Assembly (NCBI GenBank): GCA_021157745.1
Contig: JAGGWA010000152.1
Coordinates: 1 to 11,154 of the forward strand
Length of the DNA stretch: 11,154 nt
Source of the DNA: Thermoplasmata archaeon
GTDB lineage: Archaea > Thermoplasmatota > E2 > UBA202 > JdFR-43
Reading direction: 5' to 3'
The notes beneath the pieces were generated by a model that searched no databases, was not told the DNA's origin, and saw only the letters and a list, made by a program, of their open reading frames with translations. The translations under genes and the position numbers were made by a program. Below are positions 5,695 to 11,154 of the stretch, piece by piece. Every line of letters starts with the position of its first letter. Positions within the stretch are counted from its first letter, which is position 1.

Positions 5695-6714
5695 TTATTT
5701 TAACTTCCATTCTATGCTTCTTTTTCTTAGCTCTTCCATGAATTTTTCGAAATCGATTGCAAGCTCTGGAGGATATGCTCCTTTTTCAATGGCCCCGTTA
5801 CCGATCATATTTGCTATTATGGCAGTTGGAAAAGCTGTTGTGCGCTGCATTGCCGTAAATACTCCATCATGTCTATCATATAAAATTGCCTCCATGCTCT
5901 CAGAATAAATTTTCGCAACAACAAAATCTTCTGCATCTTTAGGCAGAGCTTTTTCAAGTATTTTTTCTGTGAATTGTCTTGCTTCGTTTTCAAAAAATCC
6001 AAGCTGCTTTAACAGCAAAATTTTCTCACAATGGCCCTTATACCTTATTGTTTTATAATCAAGCTCTTTCACTCCATGCAATGTTTTTGGAAGCGTTGAT
6101 GTTCCACCATGTGTATAAAAAGCTTCATATCTCTTTCCATTTATCTCAATTTCTTCAAGCCCGGTTAATGATTCTACTGTCCTTATTGCTCCATTTTCCA
6201 CTATTATGGCATCTTCAACATATTCATTTATCAGACCATGCACTGAAAAAACAAGGGCATAATTTAAAGGGGGTTCTGGATGCAATGGCAGACCGCCGAC
6301 TCTAATATGAATTTTTCTGCCACCATGCTCCTCCCATAAATGATATGCAACTATGTTGCTCATGCCAGGCGCCAGCCCGCAATCTGGAATGATTGTTATG
6401 CCAGCTTTTTTCGCCTCGTTGTGCAAAGCGAGTTCTTTTTCAACTATGCCGCTATTTCCTCCCAGATCAATGAAATTCGTTTTTGTTTTTATCGCAAGTT
6501 TTGCCAGCTTATAGTTAAAATCGTAGGGCAATGCACTTATTACGACATCTTCTCCTTTCATTTCCCTTATCAACAAGCTTGTATCTCTTGCATCAAGTCT
6601 GAAAAAATTTGGAAGGTCTTTTTCAACAACATCACATATTCTGGCGTCGATGTCATTCCTGAGCAAATCATGCTGAATCGCAACTCCAATTTTTCCAGCT
6701 CCAATGATGAGCAT
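5695..6714 (-). CDS. Saccharopine dehydrogenase-like NAD(P)-dependent oxidoreductase
   Basis: This 339-residue protein belongs to the saccharopine dehydrogenase/lysine dehydrogenase superfamily. An N-terminal Rossmann fold begins at the first residues with IIGAGKIG (3-10), the dinucleotide-binding glycine loop. DVVISALPYD (56-65) and NFIDLGGNSG (80-89) complete the nucleotide-binding core. The catalytic part is marked by PDCGLAPGMSN (110-120), GGLPLHPEPPLNY (140-152), FSVHGLINEY (156-165) and YTHGGTSTL (200-208). Known relatives act on an amino-acid adduct: saccharopine, carboxynorspermidine or the epsilon-amine of lysine. Which one applies here cannot be decided. L-lysine 6-dehydrogenase-like activity is possible given the single-domain length. 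It diverges from the PrsW-like gene over a 44-base region and precedes the glycosyltransferase operon without overlap, so a functional link to that operon is not shown. Confidence 0.88.
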   Translation of the reverse strand: MLIIGAGKIGVAIQHDLLRNDIDARICDVVEKDLPNFFRLDARDTSLLIREMKGEDVVISALPYDFNYKLAKLAIKTKTNFIDLGGNSGIVEKELALHNEAKKAGITIIPDCGLAPGMSNIVAYHLWEEHGGRKIHIRVGGLPLHPEPPLNYALVFSVHGLINEYVEDAIIVENGAIRTVESLTGLEEIEINGKRYEAFYTHGGTSTLPKTLHGVKELDYKTIRYKGHCEKILLLKQLGFFENEARQFTEKILEKALPKDAEDFVVAKIYSESMEAILYDRHDGVFTAMQRTTAFPTAIIANMIGNGAIEKGAYPPELAIDFEKFMEELRKRSIEWKLK

Positions 6715-6728
6715 GTTTTTAATGCCAT

Positions 6729-6741
6729 AACAATAAATATG
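6729..6741. promoter_or_regulatory. Shared divergent AT box between the oxidoreductase and PrsW-like genes
   Basis: AACAATAAATATG is the only good TATA-like element in the 44 bases between the ATG of the minus-strand gene (6714) and the ATG of the plus-strand gene (6759). Its centre (about 6736) is 22-23 bases from each start codon, so one element could direct leaderless transcription both ways. Confidence 0.45.
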
Positions 6742-6758
6742 ATTTGTCCTTTATTTTC

Positions 6759-7433
6759 ATGGAATTGCATTCATTGCTTATCCCTCTTGGACTTGTGCCT
6801 GCCATTTTCTTCCTTTATTTCATAGTTGGAAGGTATGAAGGGAAATTCAGGGAGAAAAAAGCTATTCTTGCTTTCGTGATAGGCTTTGCCCTCGGCTTAT
6901 TCATATATCTCATTGAAATTTTTAACATAAAAATAGGCGAGAAGATTTATCTTGGCGATATTTTCATAATTGCACTGTCATTCTCGTTCATCGAGCAAAC
7001 ATCCAAATTTATGGTTCTGAATGCCAGCTTTTTGAGAGACGACGCCACACCAATATATGGCGCCGCCATGGGCGCAGGCTACGCCGCCCCATTCGCCCCA
7101 ATATTTATAAGGAGTGTGGAAACCAGCGTGTATGGCATAGCTATAGCCAGCATTCCAATTATGGTTATACTCCTTACATCATATTCAGCGATTCTCATTG
7201 CAATCGGGATAAAAAAGGAGAGGAAGGCACAGCATTTCATCTATGCATTTTTCTTTTCATTCATTGTATGGACAATTTTGCTCCTCATTTTCAATCTCAA
7301 ATACAATGCTGCATATCTTCTCTTCCTTTTAAGTCTTTTAATTTTTCTGTCAGCATTCGCCACATATCATGCATACAGCAGGCTGCTTCCATTCAGCATG
7401 CTCGGAAGAAAGGAGTTGAGGGAAATCTTATAA
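6759..7433 (+). CDS. PrsW-like multi-pass membrane protein, probably catalytically degenerate
   Basis: This 224-residue protein is almost wholly hydrophobic, with about seven or eight membrane segments. Its arrangement recalls PrsW intramembrane proteases: FSFIEQTSKF at 75-84 occupies the place of the EExxK motif, and PIYGAAMGAGYAAPF at 98-112 that of the glycine-rich motif with GFAxxEN. The later histidine expected in an active PrsW is not seen; the corresponding helix reads LLTSYSAILIAIG (138-150). The second catalytic Glu is Gln80 and no Asn/Glu follows GYAAPF. I infer a non-proteolytic relative, though the homology itself is by eye. The ATG at 6759 was preferred to a TTG at 6744 because of its distance from the AT box at 6729-6741. 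The function of such proteins is unknown; PrsW itself does site-1 cleavage of anti-sigma factors in Bacillus. Confidence 0.7.
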   Translation: MELHSLLIPLGLVPAIFFLYFIVGRYEGKFREKKAILAFVIGFALGLFIYLIEIFNIKIGEKIYLGDIFIIALSFSFIEQTSKFMVLNASFLRDDATPIYGAAMGAGYAAPFAPIFIRSVETSVYGIAIASIPIMVILLTSYSAILIAIGIKKERKAQHFIYAFFFSFIVWTILLLIFNLKYNAAYLLFLLSLLIFLSAFATYHAYSRLLPFSMLGRKELREIL

Positions 7434-7436
7434 AAA

Positions 7437-7446
7437 TTTATATATA
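7437..7446 (+). promoter_or_regulatory. TATA box of the zinc-ribbon/purS/purL operon
   Basis: TTTATATATA, preceded by an A-rich BRE-like AAAAA, lies directly after the PrsW-like stop codon. Its centre is about 25 bases before the ATG at 7467, which suits a leaderless mRNA. It is the only clear promoter before purS and purL. Confidence 0.6.
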
Positions 7447-7466
7447 AACAAAGAATAACTCCATAG

Positions 7467-7946
7467 ATGGATAGAAAAACAATAATAAGAGTGATATTTG
7501 TAGCATCATTGCTTTACTTCATATGGCTTATTTTGGTTGCTGCAAATGAGTTTTTCTGGAGCTATGATTTGTATCTCTCTTTCAAAGGATGGAGTATAAT
7601 TGGAAGCGTGATATATGCAGCTTTCATAATCATTGAAATTTTGTTGTATATCACTGCTCCGATGGAGGAAGAAGAAGAAATAAAGATTGTTTCAGAAGCA
7701 ATTAAAAAGATTGTTTGCAGCAATTGCAAAACCGTTTTTACGATAAGAGATACTGGCGTGAGGCCATTGAAATATAAATGCCCAAATTGTGGAATGGAAG
7801 GAGTACTTCGAGGCAAGAGTGTAAAAGGGAAAAGGATTTCTGTGCAATGTGATAAATGTGGAAATGAGTTTGAAATATTTGATACAGGGGAGAGGCCTCT
7901 CATTTACAGATGTCCAGTATGCCATTATCAGGGAGAAGTGAGTTGA
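7467..7946 (+). CDS. Two-pass membrane protein with tandem zinc ribbons
   Basis: This 159-residue protein has two N-terminal hydrophobic segments (about 7-26 and 42-62), an acidic EEEEEIK stretch (67-73) and two C-terminal zinc ribbons. The first has C84-x2-C87 and C105-x2-C108; the second C128-x2-C131 and C149-x2-C152. The ribbons share a spaced pattern, DTG-x-RPL-x-Y-x-CPxC (95-108 and 139-152), so they arose by internal duplication. The soluble part probably lies in the cytoplasm, where zinc ribbons bind nucleic acid or protein. I do not recognise a named family. Its stop shares one base with the purS start (TGATG), so it is the first gene of the purS-purL transcript and likely translationally coupled to it. 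Whether it has any role in purine synthesis is not shown by the sequence. Confidence 0.85.
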   Translation: MDRKTIIRVIFVASLLYFIWLILVAANEFFWSYDLYLSFKGWSIIGSVIYAAFIIIEILLYITAPMEEEEEIKIVSEAIKKIVCSNCKTVFTIRDTGVRPLKYKCPNCGMEGVLRGKSVKGKRISVQCDKCGNEFEIFDTGERPLIYRCPVCHYQGEVS

Positions 7947-8200
7947 TGTTGAAAGCGAGAGTCGAGATCAAACTTAAGAAAGGTATTGTTGATCCCGAAG
8001 GAAAAAACATTAAGAAAGCTTTGAATCTGCTGCAATTCAATGAAGTGAAGAATGTTAAGGTTGCGAAAGTTTTTGAGATAGAAATTGAAGGAGATGATGA
8101 AGAAAAAGCAAGGGATAGAATCGAGGCCATGTGCCGCCGCCTCCTTGCGAATCCTGTAATAAATGATTACAAAATTGATATAATAAGAGAAAATGATTGA
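7946..8200 (+). CDS. purS: Phosphoribosylformylglycinamidine synthase subunit PurS
   Basis: This 84-residue protein is PurS, the small structural subunit of FGAM synthase (with PurL and PurQ). The complex makes formylglycinamidine ribonucleotide from FGAR, glutamine and ATP in step four of purine synthesis; PurS bridges PurQ and PurL and helps ammonia pass. The family pattern is clear: KARVEIKLKKGIVDPEGKNI at the N-terminus, LNLLQFNEVKNVKVAKVFEI in the middle, and MCRRLLANPVINDYKIDI at the end. I chose ATG 7946 because it gives the usual N-terminus and length; a frame open to 7910 would add an unrelated extension. The start overlaps the stop of the zinc-ribbon gene by one base, and the end overlaps the purL start by eight bases. 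Confidence 0.95.
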   Translation: MLKARVEIKLKKGIVDPEGKNIKKALNLLQFNEVKNVKVAKVFEIEIEGDDEEKARDRIEAMCRRLLANPVINDYKIDIIREND

Positions 8201-10493
8201 ACATCTGCTTAGGAAGGATGGATATGTTTATAGAATTGATCTGTTGAAGGCCAGCGATGAAGAGCTAATTGAAATAAGCAGAAGAATGGGCTTGGCTTTG
8301 AATCTGCATGAGATGAAAAAAATCGCTTCATATTTTAAAAGAGAACAACGCCTTCCGACAGATGTTGAGCTACAAGCAATAGCACATGCATGGAGTGAGC
8401 ACTGCTGTTATAAATCATCAAAACCATTGCTTCGGAAATTTTTATACAAAATAGGGAAGGATAAAGTTGTTGTGAGAGAAGATGCTGGCGTTGTTGAATT
8501 TGATTCCCGCCACTACTATGTTGCTGCCTTAGAAAGCCACAATCATCCCTCTGCCATAGAGCCGTATGGAGGAGCCGCCACAGGCATAGGAGGCATAATA
8601 AGAGATGTTCTGTGCATGGGAGCAAAACCAATTGCTTTGATCGATCCTCTTTTCTTTGGGGATTTGAACATTGGCCACGATGAATTGCCACATGGGATAA
8701 AGCATCCTCGCTATTTATTCAAGAGAGTTGTTGAGGGAATAAGAGATTATGGAAACAGAGTTGGAATTCCTACGATAGCGGGAAGCGTTTATTTTCATCC
8801 TCGCTACACTCAAAATTGCCTCGTTAATGTGGGATGCATTGGAATAGTTGAAAAGGAAAAAATGATAAGGAGCAGGGTGAAAAATGCGGGCGAGGTTTAC
8901 ATATATGCTGGAGGAAAAACAGGAAGAGACGGCATCCATGGCGTTACTTTTGCTTCAGAAGAGCTGAGAGAGGAAAGCGAGGAGGAATCAATGACAGCTG
9001 TCCAGCTTGGCGATCCCATAACGAAAGAGCCTCTTATCCATGCCGTTTTGGAATGCAATGAGCGTGGCTTAATAGAGGGCATGAAGGATATGGGTGGGGG
9101 CGGGCTTTCATGCGCAGCAAGCGAGATGGCATATGCTGGCGGGCTGGGAGCGGAAATATGGCTGGACAGGGTGCCATTGAGAGAGCCGAATATGGAGCCG
9201 TGGGAGATATGGATTTCTGAAAGCCAGGAAAGGATGCTCCTTTCTGTAAAGTCTTCGAATGTCGATGCTGTGTTAAAAATTTTCGATGACTGGGATGTTG
9301 AAGCAGTCGTTATAGGAAAAATTGTGGAAGGAGGAAGGATAAAGGTATATTATAAAGGGCAGCTTGTTGAAGATGTGGAGCTTGCTTTCAGAGTTGCTGG
9401 AATAGAATATGAAAGGGAATGGAAAAAGCCGGCCATAGATGAAAGCTATGCAGATTTCAAAATGCCTGATTTGCAGGAAGTGTTTCTCAAAATTCTATCA
9501 TCACCGAATGTGGCAAGCAGAGAATGGATCATAAGGCAGTATGATCATGAAGTTAAAGGAGGAAGCGTTCTGAAACCATTGCATGGCTTTCCATATGAAA
9601 CACATACAGATGCTGCAATAATAAAGCCATTACGCAACTCATTTAGAGGACTTGCAGTAACGACGGATGTGAATCCCTATTATACAAGCATAAATCCATA
9701 CTGGGGAACAGCTTCCGCGATAGATGAAGCAATTCGTAATTTAGCAAGCGTCGGCGCAAGAATAGATGCATTTTTGGATTGCCTTAACTTTGGAAATCCT
9801 GAAAAGCCAGAAAGAATGGGAGAGTTTTATGAAAGTGTAAGGGCATTGCATGATTTTGCCTCCCGCCTCAACATCCCTTTCATCTCTGGAAATGTCAGCT
9901 TTTACAATGAATGGCATGGCATTTCTATTCCGCCCACACCAACGATAATGGCAATCGGTATAGTAAATGATATTCGGAAAATAGCAACTCCCGAATTTAA
10001 AAAAGATGGAGATGCAATATATTTAATAGGAGAGACAAAAAGAGAGATGGGGGGAAGCGAATATTACAACGTTATGAAGATAAACGGCGGAATTGTTCCA
10101 AGGAGCGATGCAGAGGCGATAAAAAAAGGAATGGAAGCGATGGTGAAAGCAATAGAAAAAGGGGTTATAAAAGCAGCCCATGATGTCTCAAATGGCGGGA
10201 TAGCCGTCGCCGTTGCAGAGATGATAATGGCTGGCAAAGGGGCAAGAATTGATTTGAGTAACATAGCTGAGCTTAGAAGCGATTTTAAGCTTTTTTCAGA
10301 GAGCAATACAAGATGGATTGTTGAGATCGAAGATGAAGAAAAATTTCATGATGCATTTCAAGGAATTCCATTTCATAAAATTGGGGAAGTTGAGGGAGAT
10401 GGGATTGTAATATACGACAATGGAAAGAAGCTGATTGATTTATCAAGGCATGAAATAACGGAAGCATGGAAAAGTTTTTCCCATGGCTTATAG
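8193..10493 (+). CDS. purL: Phosphoribosylformylglycinamidine synthase subunit PurL (small type)
   Basis: This 766-residue protein is the small-type PurL, the ATP-dependent synthetase subunit of FGAM synthase. It has the tandem AIRS-like halves expected and no glutaminase domain. Motifs in order: AWSEHCCYKSSK (66-77, His70), ALESHNHPSAIEPYGGAAT (112-130), GGKTGRDGIHG (240-250), VQLGDPITKEP (270-280), KDMGGGGLSCAASEMA (298-313), ISESQERML (341-349), DCLNFGNPEKPE (529-540), GNVSFYN (566-572), PPTPTI (580-585), AAHDVSNGGIAVAVAEM (661-677) and FSESNTRW (701-708). All expected regions are present, so it should be functional. Its length matches family members at about 700-770. It overlaps purS by eight bases, with no strong Shine-Dalgarno site, suggesting coupled translation. 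PurQ, which supplies ammonia, is not in this window, so it must be encoded elsewhere. Confidence 0.97.
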   Translation: MIEHLLRKDGYVYRIDLLKASDEELIEISRRMGLALNLHEMKKIASYFKREQRLPTDVELQAIAHAWSEHCCYKSSKPLLRKFLYKIGKDKVVVREDAGVVEFDSRHYYVAALESHNHPSAIEPYGGAATGIGGIIRDVLCMGAKPIALIDPLFFGDLNIGHDELPHGIKHPRYLFKRVVEGIRDYGNRVGIPTIAGSVYFHPRYTQNCLVNVGCIGIVEKEKMIRSRVKNAGEVYIYAGGKTGRDGIHGVTFASEELREESEEESMTAVQLGDPITKEPLIHAVLECNERGLIEGMKDMGGGGLSCAASEMAYAGGLGAEIWLDRVPLREPNMEPWEIWISESQERMLLSVKSSNVDAVLKIFDDWDVEAVVIGKIVEGGRIKVYYKGQLVEDVELAFRVAGIEYEREWKKPAIDESYADFKMPDLQEVFLKILSSPNVASREWIIRQYDHEVKGGSVLKPLHGFPYETHTDAAIIKPLRNSFRGLAVTTDVNPYYTSINPYWGTASAIDEAIRNLASVGARIDAFLDCLNFGNPEKPERMGEFYESVRALHDFASRLNIPFISGNVSFYNEWHGISIPPTPTIMAIGIVNDIRKIATPEFKKDGDAIYLIGETKREMGGSEYYNVMKINGGIVPRSDAEAIKKGMEAMVKAIEKGVIKAAHDVSNGGIAVAVAEMIMAGKGARIDLSNIAELRSDFKLFSESNTRWIVEIEDEEKFHDAFQGIPFHKIGEVEGDGIVIYDNGKKLIDLSRHEITEAWKSFSHGL

Positions 10494-10514
10494 CATGATG
10501 AGCGCATGAAAGAG

Positions 10515-10526
10515 ATAAAATTTTTT
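10515..10526 (+). terminator. Possible T-rich terminator after purL
   Basis: About 22 bases after the purL stop, TAAAATTTTTTG contains a T6 run. It is the first such run after the operon and may end its transcript; there is no supporting stem. Confidence 0.35.
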
Positions 10527-10540
10527 GACAGGCTGAAAAA

Positions 10541-10787
10541 GTGGTTATAGAAGTAAGATTAAAGGGATAAAATTGTTAATGGGCAGGCAACAAACTATGG
10601 ATGGAAGATAACAGATGAAAATAGATGGGGAAGCGCAAACATATCCATAACATACTTCTATTCAAAAGAAAATGGAGATTTTATACCACAATTGGTTATA
10701 GAATACGCGGAAGGATGGGATGAAAAGCAAAGCAAAAATTTAAAGCCAGAAAATGGATGTTGTTATGTGAACAATGAAGATAGGAAA
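10541..10787 (+). pseudogene. Frameshifted remnant of an unidentified protein-coding sequence
   Basis: No intact gene with a good start lies between purL and 10788, but the sequence reads like protein in pieces. One frame (10541-10567) gives VVIEVRLKG before a stop. The frame one base over then runs open from 10563 and reads NGQATNYGWKITDENRWG, then ANISITYFYSKENGDF, then IPQLVIEYAEGWDEK, down to 10787. Its composition (aromatic residues, alternating hydrophobics) resembles an extracellular beta-rich domain. There is no ATG in this part. I read it as the decayed 3' part of a gene or a domain moved from elsewhere; the family is not recognised. The frame continues into the signal-peptide gene at 10788 without a stop, but that gene has its own plausible start. 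Confidence 0.45.
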
Positions 10788-11154
10788 ATGAGAAAAATAT
10801 TTTCCATTACAGCTATTGCTATTCTTCTTCTTGCTTCTTTTATTCCAGTTGGAAATTCAATGGCAACAGCATCAGCAACAACAAAAGCAAAAATGATCGA
10901 TTTTCCAGTGGAAATATATACAATGCATGGAGTAAAAAGAATAGAAAAGAAAATTTCATTGGATGAGGCAATGAAATTGAAAAGAATGGGAGAAAATGCA
11001 GGAAAAGCAATTGCTGTATTGCATGGAAAAAATGCATCTTTCGTGGGAAGAATGAAGGCAAATGCTGCCATAGATTCATTTTTATATGAATTGAAAAAGA
11101 ATGAATTGCTTGGAGAAATGAGTATAAAAGAAGTAAAAGAGCTTATTACAGGGA
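10788..11154 (+). CDS. Secreted protein of unknown function (5' part, runs off the window)
   Basis: A frame open to the window edge encodes at least 122 residues from ATG 10788. The N-terminus, MRKIFSITAIAILLLASFIP followed by VGNSMATASA, is a standard Sec signal peptide: two basic residues, a hydrophobic core, and small residues at the likely cleavage region (about 24-30). After it come a short strand-like segment (KMIDFPVEIYTMHGVKRIEKK) and a mostly helical, charged region with DEAMKLKRMGENAGKAIAV and MKANAAIDSFLYELKKNEL. I recognise no family. The start was chosen for the signal peptide; the frame is open further upstream to 10563, but that part has no ATG and looks like a remnant. No clear TATA box lies at leaderless distance; AAAATTTAAAG near 10735-10745 is a weak candidate. 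Confidence 0.7.
   Translation, partial: MRKIFSITAIAILLLASFIPVGNSMATASATTKAKMIDFPVEIYTMHGVKRIEKKISLDEAMKLKRMGENAGKAIAVLHGKNASFVGRMKANAAIDSFLYELKKNELLGEMSIKEVKELITG

Noticed and set aside
6340..6825. Plus-strand frame of 161 codons opposite the saccharopine dehydrogenase-like gene
   Set aside because: It is antisense to a clear Rossmann-fold gene with intact motifs, runs through the divergent promoter, and its product has no domain-like pattern.
10506..10550. Fourteen-residue frame MKEIKFFDRLKKWL just after purL
   Set aside because: It has no ribosome-binding site or promoter and is too short to support as a gene. It may be part of the decayed region that follows.
10741..11154. Minus-strand frames of 102 and 79 codons at the right end
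   Set aside because: They are opposite the signal-peptide gene, and their Phe/Leu-rich products are complements of its Lys/Glu-rich codons.

Overview
The window is archaeal. Most genes have an A/T-rich box of the form AAAG-TTTTTATA about 21-29 bases before the start codon and no clear Shine-Dalgarno site, the pattern of leaderless archaeal transcription. It encodes an archaeal/eukaryotic-type Cbf5 pseudouridine synthase, separate small PurS and small-type PurL proteins, and a surface protein ending in a PGF-CTERM-like archaeosortase tail. Two tRNA genes lack an encoded CCA. The A+T-rich codon use (many AGA/AGG, ATA, GGA) and the PGF tail suggest a euryarchaeal lineage, possibly Thermoplasmatota. 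That placement is an inference and not firm.

Layout from left to right. Positions 1-1292 hold the 3' part of a cell-surface zinc metallopeptidase gene. Its HEFAH active-site segment is in one frame, and the rest of the protein, including a FecR-like region and the PGF-CTERM tail, is in another, so the gene is frameshifted. Next comes cbf5 (1356-2327), whose stop codon lies inside the 5' end of a tRNA-Ser(GGA) gene (2323-2407). A 131-base spacer with an orphan promoter-like box separates this from tRNA-Pro(TGG) on the minus strand (2539-2613). A 39-base divergent promoter region then leads to a CPBP-family intramembrane protease (2653-3306) and a 64-residue membrane protein with a GTG start (3337-3531).

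The minus-strand block 3521-5646 is a compact operon read right to left: GT2/GT21-like membrane glycosyltransferase, DUF2721 membrane protein, and alpha/beta hydrolase, each overlapping the next. Behind it, also on the minus strand, is a saccharopine dehydrogenase-like oxidoreductase (5695-6714). It diverges from a PrsW-like membrane protein (6759-7433), and one AT box lies about equally far from both start codons.

The right-hand part is a plus-strand purine operon: a membrane protein with two tandem zinc ribbons, then purS, then purL. These overlap by 1 and 8 bases. PurS and PurL are two of the three subunits of archaeal FGAM synthase; the glutaminase PurQ is not in the window. After purL lies a stretch of broken coding sequence (about 10541-10787), then the start of a secreted protein (10788 onward) that runs off the window.

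I see no CRISPR array, IS element or complete new defence system. The most unusual items are the frameshifted surface protease, the cbf5/tRNA-Ser overlap, the PrsW homologue lacking its catalytic residues, and the zinc-ribbon membrane protein coupled to purS.
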